Of a stretch of 57,800 bases of DNA, positions 46,574-54,568 are shown piece after piece. The notes under the pieces were generated by a model. That model was given only the letters and a program-made list of their open reading frames with translations, made no database searches and was not told the origin of the DNA. This stretch comes from an uncultured Gammaproteobacteria bacterium (lineage in GTDB: Bacteria > Pseudomonadota > Gammaproteobacteria > SZUA-229). The stretch lies in contig CAJXZZ010000006.1 of assembly GCA_913065105.1 (NCBI GenBank), positions 1-57,800 on the forward strand, given 5' to 3'. Numbering within the stretch: the first letter of the stretch is position 1; every line of letters begins with the position of its first letter. Position numbers and translations under genes: made by a program.

Positions 46574-47185
46574 CTATAAGCGGAATCCGCCTTTTTCGAC
46601 TGTCTTCTTAATCTTCTTCTGGCCTAGCCAAACTTTACGATTAGTTCCCAGTTCAATTAAGGTTAAATCAATCTGATAGAAACGCGCCTGTTCACCACTT
46701 ACAGCGTCAACGATACTGTTGATAGAACCCTGCAACATAAAGTCAGCACCTACTTCATTACCCATTGCTTTACGTGTCTCTTCAGATGCGTGTAGATCCT
46801 GTTCTTTAACTTCACTGCGAACTTCTTTGCGATCATCTGCTGATGCTACAAATTCAACTTCACCAGAGTTAATAAGTTCACGCTCCATATCTGCTACAAA
46901 TGTACGTGTATTGATGTGCTCATGGCTAAGGTTACGTACCGTACCAACGATCACTGTTGGTGCTTTGCCCTGATCTCGGTTAAATTTGCTCAACCAACTT
47001 CTCGAAAGTACATCCTGTATCATCTCCTGAGCAACCAGACGAGAATCTGTGTCATTCCAGTTTCCACTCAGGTCTGTAACAGAGTCAGTTTCCACTCGCG
47101 TAACCGTCGGATTACAGCCTGATATCAAAAACAATAAACCAAGTGTAATAACTAACTGGCTTGCTCTTAATGTATACGATTTCAT
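46574..47185 (-). CDS. lpoB: LpoB-like penicillin-binding protein activator
   Basis: A 203-residue lipoprotein (lipobox LISGC, Cys24) with an alpha/beta domain containing VIVGTVRNLSHEHINTRTFVADMERELINSG and ADFMLQGSINSIVDAVSGEQARFYQIDLTL. These match the LpoB/YcfM family, whose E. coli member reaches through the periplasm to the UB2H domain of PBP1b. The PBP1b here has a UB2H-like segment. AAGGAG lies six bases before the ATG. First gene of the lipoprotein operon. Confidence 0.88.
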   Translation of the reverse strand: MKSYTLRASQLVITLGLLFLISGCNPTVTRVETDSVTDLSGNWNDTDSRLVAQEMIQDVLSRSWLSKFNRDQGKAPTVIVGTVRNLSHEHINTRTFVADMERELINSGEVEFVASADDRKEVRSEVKEQDLHASEETRKAMGNEVGADFMLQGSINSIVDAVSGEQARFYQIDLTLIELGTNRKVWLGQKKIKKTVEKGGFRL

Positions 47186-47499
47186 CTTATGCTCCTTGAT
47201 TGCCTACTAAGTTTTTAGGCTTCAGTTTTCTTTTGATTTTAGTTTATAAATACCGTGTATGACCACATGGTTTTAGTAATGGGAGTTTATAACACTAAGT
47301 CGCCTGAGTTGACTAGTTAATCTACAGGATATATTAAAAAAAATGATACTTTTCACAAAAAACAATTAACCTTTAGACCGTATTATTTAGAGACCGATAA
47401 AGTAGTCATGTCTTGCTAAACGAATAGTTAATTACTAATTCTCCAGGTAAAGTTATTACAAAAGTTGCACTCATCTTGCGCAACAGGTATCGTCGCGCC
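47186..47499. other. Divergent promoter region, 314 bp, no gene
   Basis: This lies between the divergent lpoB-like and mtaD-like genes. I see no coding frame or RNA gene. A possible rightward sigma70 promoter is given separately (47309-47337). The A/T content is high, as expected for a divergent promoter region. Confidence 0.6.
47309..47337 (+). promoter_or_regulatory. Candidate sigma70 promoter for mtaD-ubiG-mupP
   Basis: TTGACT (47309-47314) is followed after 17 bases by TATTAA (47332-47337) in the divergent lpoB/mtaD gap. The predicted leader is about 155 bases before the mtaD start. The call rests on hexamer match and spacing only. Confidence 0.4.
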
Positions 47500-48828
47500 A
47501 TGAAAGACGGTTCCCTAAAACACATTGATACTTTGCTTCATGCCAGGTGGGTTATTCCGGTTGATAACAAACATCGTTATCTAGATCACCACGCCATTGC
47601 CATTCATGAAGATAAAATTATTGATATTCTGCCCAGTGAACAGGCGAATAATAAATATAGTGCTGATGCAAATCGCCGTTATGAGCAGCACGCATTGATC
47701 CCCGGCCTGATAAACAGTCACACCCACGCAGCCATGAATCTGTTTCGTGGTCTGGCCGATGATCTTAGCCTGATGGACTGGCTGGAAAATCACATCTGGC
47801 CAGCAGAAGCAGAACACGTTAATGAGGCTTTTGTGCATACCGGTACTGAACTGGCTATCGCAGAAATGATTCGCAGCGGCACCACCTGCTTTAACGATAT
47901 GTATTTTTTCCCTGACGTTACTGCCCGCGTTGCCGCTGATGTCGGCATCCGCGCCTCTGTGGGACTCATACTAATCGACTTCCCCACCGTCTGGGCTAAT
48001 AACAGTGAAGAATACATCGACAAGGGCCTGGCTGTTTTTGATCATTACAAAGGCCACAAATTAATCAAAACCGCGTTTGCTCCGCACGCCCCCTACACTG
48101 TATCGGATGAACCCTTAAAACATATTCGCACGCTGGCCGATGAACTCGACCTGGGTGTGCATATGCATATTCATGAAACAGCCTATGAGGTAAGCGAAGC
48201 AGAAAAGAATAGCGGCCAACGACCATTAGCACGATTGAATGATCTGGGTTTACTAACACCTTCGCTGCAGGCTGTGCATATGACACAGCTGCTGGATGAA
48301 GAAATCGACTTACTCGCCGCCAGCGGTAGCCACGTCGTTCACTGCCCGAAATCCAACATGAAACTCGCCAGCGGTATCTGCCCTGTTGACCGGCTATTGA
48401 AGGCAGGCATTAATGTTGCCCTTGGCACCGATAGCAGTTCGAGCAACAATAATCTTGATATGTTCGGTGAAATGCACATGACCGCACTACTGGCAAAAGT
48501 GGGCGCTATGGATGCTACGGTAGTACCTGCTGAGCAGGTGCTGCAAATGGCAACCATCAATGGTGCACGTGCCCTGGGTATGGAAGATATTACCGGCTCA
48601 CTCGAGGTTGGAAAATTTGCTGATATCGTGGCGGTAAATTTCGATACAATAGAGACCATCCCTGTTTATGATCCAGTTTCACATCTGGTTTACTGTAGCT
48701 CTCGTGATCATGTAACCGATGTCTGGATAGCCGGTAAACAACGTTTAACCGACAAGGTGCTCAACACCATCGACGAGAACAGACTAAAGCAGGATTGCAT
48801 CAAAATAAGCGAGACGATTAACAATTAA
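47500..48828 (+). CDS. mtaD: Amidohydrolase, MTA/SAH deaminase type (TRZ/ATZ family)
   Basis: A 442-residue metal-dependent deaminase with the ligands HTHAAMNLFRG, HMHIHET, VHMTQ and GTDSSSSNNNLDMFGE. This set is typical of 5'-methylthioadenosine/S-adenosylhomocysteine deaminases, so it may recycle the product of SAM-dependent methylation. I start at ATG 47500 (MKDGSLKHIDTLLHARW) rather than at a TTG eight codons upstream. It is followed by ubiG and mupP, the same order as in Pseudomonas. The exact substrate (MTA, SAH or a related nucleoside) is not fixed by sequence. Confidence 0.9.
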   Translation: MKDGSLKHIDTLLHARWVIPVDNKHRYLDHHAIAIHEDKIIDILPSEQANNKYSADANRRYEQHALIPGLINSHTHAAMNLFRGLADDLSLMDWLENHIWPAEAEHVNEAFVHTGTELAIAEMIRSGTTCFNDMYFFPDVTARVAADVGIRASVGLILIDFPTVWANNSEEYIDKGLAVFDHYKGHKLIKTAFAPHAPYTVSDEPLKHIRTLADELDLGVHMHIHETAYEVSEAEKNSGQRPLARLNDLGLLTPSLQAVHMTQLLDEEIDLLAASGSHVVHCPKSNMKLASGICPVDRLLKAGINVALGTDSSSSNNNLDMFGEMHMTALLAKVGAMDATVVPAEQVLQMATINGARALGMEDITGSLEVGKFADIVAVNFDTIETIPVYDPVSHLVYCSSRDHVTDVWIAGKQRLTDKVLNTIDENRLKQDCIKISETINN

Positions 48829-48897
48829 AACAGTAGCTTACAATTTAAACTTAAAGTTATTAATTACCATATAAATATATATTAAACGCGAATAATC

Positions 48898-49605
48898 ATG
48901 ACACAAACAGCCAATATCGACCCCGCAGAAATTAAAAAATTTGAAGACCTGGCCTCACGTTGGTGGGACAAACACGGCGAATTTAAACCCCTGCATGAGA
49001 TGAACCCGTTACGCCTGAACTTCATCAATACCGGTTCACCCCTGGATGGCCAGGTGGTATGTGACATTGGCTGCGGCGGCGGCATACTCACTGAAAGCAT
49101 GGCTAAATGTGGTGCGACGACTACAGGCATCGACATGGGCAAAGCCCCGCTATCGGTTGCCCGTCTGCACGCTATGGAAAGTGAACTTGAGATAGATTAC
49201 CAACAGATCACTGCAGAAGAGATGGCTGAGTTACATCCGGCAGCGTTTGATGTTGTCACCTGTATGGAAATGCTTGAACATGTACCTGATCCTGCTTCTG
49301 TCATAGCCGCCTGCTTTACATTAGTCAAACCCGGCGGTTCGGTTTATTTCTCTACCATTAACCGTAACCCGAAAGCCTATGCTTTTGCTATTGTTGGTGC
49401 TGAATACCTGATGAAGATGCTACCTCGTGGCACCCACGATTACTCGAAATTCATCAAACCCTCAGAGTTGGATCAATGGGCGAGAACCTCTGGCCTTAAG
49501 CTGACCAATTTAAAAGGGATTAGCTATAACCCCTTCACTGGTTTATTTAGTCAGTCACAAAATGTCGACGTTAATTACATGGTGCATTACACTCGACCAG
49601 TTTAA
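48898..49605 (+). CDS. ubiG: Ubiquinone biosynthesis O-methyltransferase UbiG
   Basis: A 235-residue SAM-dependent methyltransferase with [16 protein letters not shown] (motif I), the UbiG N-terminus [33 protein letters not shown] and [11 protein letters not shown]. It makes two O-methylations in ubiquinone synthesis; the quinone is the electron acceptor of the succinate dehydrogenase encoded at 8295-11519. SAH made here could be handled by the deaminase upstream. The length is normal. Confidence 0.96.
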   Translation: MTQTANIDPAEIKKFEDLASRWWDKHGEFKPLHEMNPLRLNFINTGSPLDGQVVCDIGCGGGILTESMAKCGATTTGIDMGKAPLSVARLHAMESELEIDYQQITAEEMAELHPAAFDVVTCMEMLEHVPDPASVIAACFTLVKPGGSVYFSTINRNPKAYAFAIVGAEYLMKMLPRGTHDYSKFIKPSELDQWARTSGLKLTNLKGISYNPFTGLFSQSQNVDVNYMVHYTRPV

Positions 49606-49654
49606 CGTTGAAACCAATAAAAATAATAGCCATAAAATAGAGTATTCATCTGTT

Positions 49655-50326
49655 GTGACGCCTGTAAAAAATAGCCTAAAAATCACTACCGTACTATTTG
49701 ATCTCGATGGTACCTTGATCGATACCGCGCCAGATATGGCTGCGGCTCTAGATATTTTATGTGATGAAGAACAGCATCCACGTCTGCCTTTTAACCAGGT
49801 GCGACCCGTGGTATCCAATGGCAGCGTCGCCCTGGTTACCTTAGCATTTGGTGACGATCTGGCAACAGAAAAACTCGAACGTCTTAAAACTCGATATCTA
49901 GAAATTTATCAAAATAATCTGGCTGTGCATTCACAGTTATTTGATGAAATGGAAAACCTGCTGCTGCAGCTTGAACAGAAAAATATTAAATGGGGCGTAG
50001 TAACCAATAAACCCGGCTGGTTAACTGAGCCTTTGATGGAATCACTCGGTTTACATCAACGCGCAACCTGTATCGTCAGCTCTGATTCCACAAAAAACCG
50101 TAAGCCACACCCTGAACCCATGTATCACGCCTGCAAACTGGCTAATTCTCAACCCGACGAATGTGTCTATGTTGGTGACGCACGACGTGATATTGAAGCC
50201 GGTCAAAATGCTGGCATGAAAACCATTATTGCTGAATATGGTTACATCGGAGACTGGGAAAATACGGATGACTGGCATGCTGATCACAGCATCCAGACGC
50301 CTTCTCAATTACTTGCGTTACTCTGA
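49655..50326 (+). CDS. mupP: HAD phosphatase, MupP/Gph type
   Basis: A HAD-superfamily phosphatase of about 223 residues with FDLDGTLIDTAPDM (motif I), VVTNKPGWL (motif II), and KPHPEPMYHACKLAN with GDARRDIEAGQNAGM (motifs III and IV). By sequence it could be phosphoglycolate phosphatase; its place directly after ubiG, as in Pseudomonas, favours MupP, the N-acetylmuramic acid 6-phosphate phosphatase of cell-wall recycling. I use GTG 49655; a longer frame from 49562 runs inside ubiG and adds a non-conserved tail. The ribosome site is weak. Confidence 0.85.
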   Translation: MTPVKNSLKITTVLFDLDGTLIDTAPDMAAALDILCDEEQHPRLPFNQVRPVVSNGSVALVTLAFGDDLATEKLERLKTRYLEIYQNNLAVHSQLFDEMENLLLQLEQKNIKWGVVTNKPGWLTEPLMESLGLHQRATCIVSSDSTKNRKPHPEPMYHACKLANSQPDECVYVGDARRDIEAGQNAGMKTIIAEYGYIGDWENTDDWHADHSIQTPSQLLALL

Positions 50327-50679
50327 ATATTCAATCAATCACAAGCTGTTTTTATTTGATCTGGCTGCTGGCAAAAAACCATACACATTAAGCAGTTAGG
50401 AAAATTTACCTCGACAGAAACCCCACTACTGATGTAGAATTCGCACGCCTTGGCGCAACCGCTTTAGCATTTTATTAAATTCTAAAGAATGGCTTGAGAC
50501 ATTCTATTAAGCTGTACAGAATATAGTCACCGCACCTTAAGCATTAGCATTTACTCTTAAAGCCAGGCAGTGCAATTAAAACCGTATCATTCAAAATTGT
50601 CTCAATGGTGATTGATTTTTTAATCAAGATCAGCTTGAAACAGTTAAACCTCTGCATTGGAACTTTAATAGAAAGAACG
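50327..50679. other. Intergenic stretch of 353 bp before nhaD, no gene seen
   Basis: There is no coding frame I can support and no clear terminator after mupP. I looked for a recognisable Na+ or pH riboswitch ahead of nhaD and could not identify one by eye. An in-frame ATG at 50605 would extend nhaD by 25 residues, but they precede the signal-like hydrophobic start. Confidence 0.5.
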
Positions 50680-52104
50680 ATGATTAACTTAAAAACACTA
50701 AGCATTTTCATGCTAGCGCTGATAACCCCCTCTTTTGCACTAGCTACGACAGAAATGGTTCACGAACCGATAGACCTAACCAACTCTGGCATTGGCTTTG
50801 CTGCCATCGCTATCTTTGTTTTTGCCTACCTGCTAGTTATGGGCGAAGAATTTATGCACCTGCGTAAATCAAAACCCGTCATCATCGCAGCAGGTCTTAT
50901 CTGGGGCATGATAGGCTGGTATTACACACAACACGGTATGCCAGAACTGGCCGAGGCAGCAGTGCGTCACAACCTGCTTGAATACGCAGAGTTAATGTTG
51001 TTCCTGTTAGTTGCCATGACTTATGTTAATGCCATGGAAGAACGCCGTGTATTCGATGCTTTACGCTCCTGGTTAGTCAACAAAGGTTTTGGCTTTCGCG
51101 CCTTATTCTGGTTAACCGGCATACTGGCATTCTTCATCTCACCTGTCGCAGATAACCTAACTACTGCCCTACTAATGTGCGCTGTGGTACTGGCTGTAGG
51201 TGGTGACAATACAAAATTCGTGACTCTAGCCTGTATTAATATTGTTGTCGCAGCTAACGCCGGCGGCGCATTCTCACCCTTCGGTGATATCACAACGCTG
51301 ATGGTCTGGCAGAAAGGCATTGTTGATTTCTGGCAATTCTTTGCGCTCTTCATACCTTCCGTAGTGAATTTTGTCGTACCGGGTCTGATCATGCATTTCG
51401 CTATTCCTAATGAAAAACCAGAGGCATCAGACGAATCTGTAAGTATGTATCGTGGTGCAAAACGTATCATTGTATTATTTTTACTTACCATCGCTACCGC
51501 CGTCAGCTTCCACAATTTCCTCGGACTACCACCGGTAATAGGCATGTTAACCGGTTTAGGTTATCTGAAATTCATGGGCTTTTATTTGAAAAAAACACAC
51601 TACAAATTCCTGCCGGAAAATACAGGTAACGTCGAAAATGCTGAAAACGTAGGTAGCATTGTACCTTTTGATATTTTCGCTCGTGTTGCCCATGCCGAGT
51701 GGGATACTCTTTTCTTCTTCTATGGCGTCGTGCTTTGTGTGGGCGGTTTAGGTTTCCTTGGTTATTTGTCGATGATCTCTGACATCATGTATTCAGACTG
51801 GGGTGCAACCAATGCCAACATCGTCGTTGGCCTGCTTTCTGCTATCGTGGATAACATTCCGGTGATGTTTGCTGTTTTAACGATGAACCCTGATATGTCA
51901 ACGGGACAATGGCTGTTAGTCACTTTAACCGCCGGTGTTGGTGGTTCGATGCTGTCAATTGGATCAGCCGCAGGTGTGGCGTTGATGGGTCAGGCACGCG
52001 GCAAATACACATTCTTTGGCCACCTGAAATGGGCACCGGCTATAGCCGTAGGTTATGCGGCAAGTATCGCCACCCACATGTGGTTGAATGCAAGTTACTT
52101 TTAA
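50680..52104 (+). CDS. nhaD: Na+/H+ antiporter NhaD
   Basis: A 474-residue inner-membrane antiporter with an N-terminal signal-like segment (MINLKTLSIFMLALITPSFALA) and about twelve further helices. It contains LVMGEEFMHLRKSKPVIIAAGLIWGMIG, ISPVADNLTTALLMCAV, AANAGGAFSPFGDITTLMVW, AIVDNIPVMFAVLTM and GGSMLSIGSAAGVALMG, which match the NhaD/ion transporter superfamily. It expels Na+ or Li+ in exchange for protons, useful in salty, alkaline settings. I start at ATG 50680, after AGAAAG, since this gives a proper signal; ATG 50605 is the longer alternative. Confidence 0.93.
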   Translation: MINLKTLSIFMLALITPSFALATTEMVHEPIDLTNSGIGFAAIAIFVFAYLLVMGEEFMHLRKSKPVIIAAGLIWGMIGWYYTQHGMPELAEAAVRHNLLEYAELMLFLLVAMTYVNAMEERRVFDALRSWLVNKGFGFRALFWLTGILAFFISPVADNLTTALLMCAVVLAVGGDNTKFVTLACINIVVAANAGGAFSPFGDITTLMVWQKGIVDFWQFFALFIPSVVNFVVPGLIMHFAIPNEKPEASDESVSMYRGAKRIIVLFLLTIATAVSFHNFLGLPPVIGMLTGLGYLKFMGFYLKKTHYKFLPENTGNVENAENVGSIVPFDIFARVAHAEWDTLFFFYGVVLCVGGLGFLGYLSMISDIMYSDWGATNANIVVGLLSAIVDNIPVMFAVLTMNPDMSTGQWLLVTLTAGVGGSMLSIGSAAGVALMGQARGKYTFFGHLKWAPAIAVGYAASIATHMWLNASYF

Positions 52105-52117
52105 GACCTGCAGGTTA

Positions 52118-52161
52118 AATTAATTCAGTGGAAACTAAATGTCCTTCACTGGATTAATTTT
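52118..52161. terminator. Candidate terminator after nhaD
   Basis: AATTAATTCAGTG (52118-52130) pairs with CACTGGATTAATT (52147-52159), with one G-T position and a 16-base loop, followed by T residues. It lies between the convergent nhaD (ends 52104) and the glycosyltransferase gene (stop at 52154), overlapping the end of the latter. Confidence 0.5.
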
Positions 52162-52774
52162 TCGACATCGCTAAATAACGCTGATAGTCTTCTAACCTGT
52201 CCACATCCCAACAGGTAGCGAGTTCCTTGTATAAGACATTGTTTTTATCGAGCTGGCTTCTTGATTGCTGCATCACCTTCGCACTGCCCCAGCTGATATC
52301 CTGAAACAAAAAATCAAAAGCTTGTTGCGTACCAACTAAGACATAACCGCCATCTTCTGCAGGCACAAAAACGACATCCATGCCCTGCCGTAATGTATCA
52401 ATCGCCTGTTGAATAATAACTTCATCTAATGCAGGTGCATCAGTACCTATGACGATACAAAACTTATACTGACGCAGCGCATCCTGTATCGCGTTATACA
52501 TGCGCTCACCCAGATCGTTTCCGGACTGCTCAAATAAACTTATCGGGTATTGTTGCTCGCACTTCAAAAAACATTCATGCTGACTATCCGGGGCACACAT
52601 CAGACGCACATCGCATAAATCAGCCTTAGTTAACGTCGAAAGTCGATCATGGATTAAATCGTATTGCAGTTTTGTCGCTGCCTGCACACCAATATCAGCG
52701 ATCAATCGGGTATTAACTTTTCCCTCAACCGGTGCTTTTGCGAACAACAGGATAACACTATCGTGATACAACAT
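52154..52774 (-). CDS. TIGR04282-type glycosyltransferase of arsenosugar clusters
   Basis: A 206-residue protein resembling a nucleotidyltransferase-like sugar transferase (VILLFAKAPVEGKVNTRLI, IGTDAPALDEVIIQQAI, FVPAEDGGYVLVGTQQAF, the last two being the core motif of the family). Members of TIGR04282 sit in arsenosugar-biosynthesis neighbourhoods. It is the last gene of the operon, one base after the preceding gene. The chemical role is assigned from context only. Confidence 0.85.
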   Translation of the reverse strand: MLYHDSVILLFAKAPVEGKVNTRLIADIGVQAATKLQYDLIHDRLSTLTKADLCDVRLMCAPDSQHECFLKCEQQYPISLFEQSGNDLGERMYNAIQDALRQYKFCIVIGTDAPALDEVIIQQAIDTLRQGMDVVFVPAEDGGYVLVGTQQAFDFLFQDISWGSAKVMQQSRSQLDKNNVLYKELATCWDVDRLEDYQRYLAMSKN

Positions 52775-52775
52775 A

Positions 52776-53444
52776 TCAATACAGCTGTTTTAACTTATCT
52801 GGAGACATGCCGAAAAAATAATACAATCGTAACTTCCACATCAATAGAACTGTTGAGACAACTCCCTTCGTCTCCCAGCGTCGACTTGAAGTGATTACCT
52901 TCTGTTTTAGACAAACGGGTTTAACTATTTTTTTAAGCTGTTTGCTGATTGCAACATCTTCCATTAAAGCAATCTCAGGAAACCTGCCAACACGATCAAA
53001 TAGATTTCTCTCAATGAAAATGGCCTGGTCGCCTGTCGCAATTGAGGTGAGACAAGAGCGTAAATTCATCAGACGTTCGATTAATCGATAGATGTTTTTA
53101 TTGCTAGATAAACGAACATTAAAACGCCCCCAGTAATTTTTTTTCTGAAATAAATCGATAATAGTTTGCAGAGCATTATCTGGCAACAGTGTATCAGCAT
53201 GTAAAAACAGTAACACTTCACCGGAAGCAATATCCGCACCGCTGTTCATCTGCAGAGCACGTCCTGCTTTAGAGACAACGACCTTATCCGTTATTTCATA
53301 AGCGATTACCAGCGAGTTATCCACACTGCCACCATCAACAATAATAATCTCATGCCCCTGCTGACGAATAAGCTGTAAGTGACTACTAATTTGAGACAGG
53401 TTTATTTCTTCATTTAATACAGGAATGATTATCGATATTTTCAC
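52776..53444 (-). CDS. TIGR04283-type glycosyltransferase of arsenosugar clusters
   Basis: A 222-residue family 2 glycosyltransferase (KISIIIPVLNEEINLSQI, IIVDGGSVDNSL, HADTLLPDNALQTI with the DxD-like HADT). The family lies beside TIGR04282 in arsenosugar-type gene sets. The start is GTG at 53444. It is followed by the TIGR04282 gene with one base between. The substrate sugar is unknown. Confidence 0.85.
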   Translation of the reverse strand: MKISIIIPVLNEEINLSQISSHLQLIRQQGHEIIIVDGGSVDNSLVIAYEITDKVVVSKAGRALQMNSGADIASGEVLLFLHADTLLPDNALQTIIDLFQKKNYWGRFNVRLSSNKNIYRLIERLMNLRSCLTSIATGDQAIFIERNLFDRVGRFPEIALMEDVAISKQLKKIVKPVCLKQKVITSSRRWETKGVVSTVLLMWKLRLYYFFGMSPDKLKQLY

Positions 53445-53548
53445 AGACGTTCTATATAAACTAAGAGTTTTGAATGATGTATATTTTTCGATATGACAAG
53501 CATTAACGCAACCATAGCGGAAAACATGCTTCAGGCAATGTTCTCATA

Positions 53549-54511
53549 CTATATCAGCGCACCACCACAACTACTTCCCTGACCAGCGGTACAGCCATAA
53601 CAGTGATCCATAATAGCAATGTCGCTACCGGTTAAGTCGCTCTGCACAAGATCATTAATATGCATTTTGGTCGCAGAGGTCGCCAGTCCTGCAGGTAGCT
53701 CTAGCATCTGATTAAAATCACAATCATAGACATAACCTAACCAGTCAACGCTCAAAGTTGTACGACACATGACACCGGGAAGATTCTCTTTACTGTAAGA
53801 GCTTTTTAATAATTGCATATACTCATCAAACAAACCTTTTGATAACAGGGTGCTGCCAAAACGTTTGATCGGCATATTGGTAATCGTGTATAAGTTATTA
53901 AAAGAAATATCAAAGCGCTGCTTCAATTCTTTTTTATACGCCGGTTCCAGACTATTTTGTGCTGGCGGCAAGTTGATACCTTGCGGATTATAGACAAGGT
54001 TAAGCTGCAACTGCTGATCAATACCATAGCCGTATCGATTTAATAACTTCAGACCTTCGATACTCTGGTCAAACACACCTTTACCGCGCTGCGCATCGAC
54101 ATTCTCTTCCAGATAACATGGCATTGAGGCAACAACCTCCACCTTGTTTTCAGCTAAAAAAGCGGCGGTTCCCTCATAACCTTTTTCCAGCAGCACGGTT
54201 AGATTACAGCGATCAATAACATGCACACCCATATCAGTTGCCTGTTTAACCAGTGAAAAGAATTCGGGATTCATCTCAGGCGCACCACCGGTTAAGTCCA
54301 GTGTTTTAATGTTTTTTTGTTTTAAAAAATTAAGCACATCAGCAACCGTTTCTGCGGTCATTATTTCTTTACGTCGCGGACTAGCATCAACATGACAATG
54401 CAAACATTGTTGATTACATAAATAACCAAGATTGACCTGCAATGTTTCCAGATGTGCACGTTTTATCTGAGGGAAATCAGTCTTTACCAATAAATCAAAA
54501 GTATTTTTCAT
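53549..54511 (-). CDS. arsS: Radical SAM protein ArsS (arsenosugar biosynthesis)
   Basis: A 320-residue radical SAM enzyme with C32xxxC36xxC39 (LCNQQCLHCHVDASP) and the C-terminal Cys-rich region CYGCTAGQGSSCGGA, typical of the ArsS family. ArsS is proposed to transfer a 5-deoxyadenosyl or ribosyl group to dimethylarsenite in arsenosugar synthesis. It has DLTGGAPEMNPEF early in the barrel. It is second in the operon, after the flavoprotein. Without arsM in view, arsenic chemistry is inference from family. Confidence 0.87.
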   Translation of the reverse strand: MKNTFDLLVKTDFPQIKRAHLETLQVNLGYLCNQQCLHCHVDASPRRKEIMTAETVADVLNFLKQKNIKTLDLTGGAPEMNPEFFSLVKQATDMGVHVIDRCNLTVLLEKGYEGTAAFLAENKVEVVASMPCYLEENVDAQRGKGVFDQSIEGLKLLNRYGYGIDQQLQLNLVYNPQGINLPPAQNSLEPAYKKELKQRFDISFNNLYTITNMPIKRFGSTLLSKGLFDEYMQLLKSSYSKENLPGVMCRTTLSVDWLGYVYDCDFNQMLELPAGLATSATKMHINDLVQSDLTGSDIAIMDHCYGCTAGQGSSCGGALI

Positions 54512-54568
54512 AGTATTAAATAATAATGTGTAGCGTTGACGATAAAAATAAGCGCTTAAAATAAACGA

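Noticed and set aside
50327-50679. A possible Na+-sensing riboswitch ahead of nhaD.
   Set aside because: No conserved core could be recognised by eye; a covariance search would be decisive.
51021-51545. A 174-codon open frame on the minus strand inside nhaD.
   Set aside because: It is entirely antisense to a clear membrane antiporter with conserved motifs, and has no ribosome site or homology. Codon bias of the sense gene explains it.
53549-54511. The idea that the GSSCGGA tail of ArsS marks a selenoprotein variant.
   Set aside because: The codon in question is an ordinary Cys codon and there is no in-frame TGA or SECIS-like hairpin.
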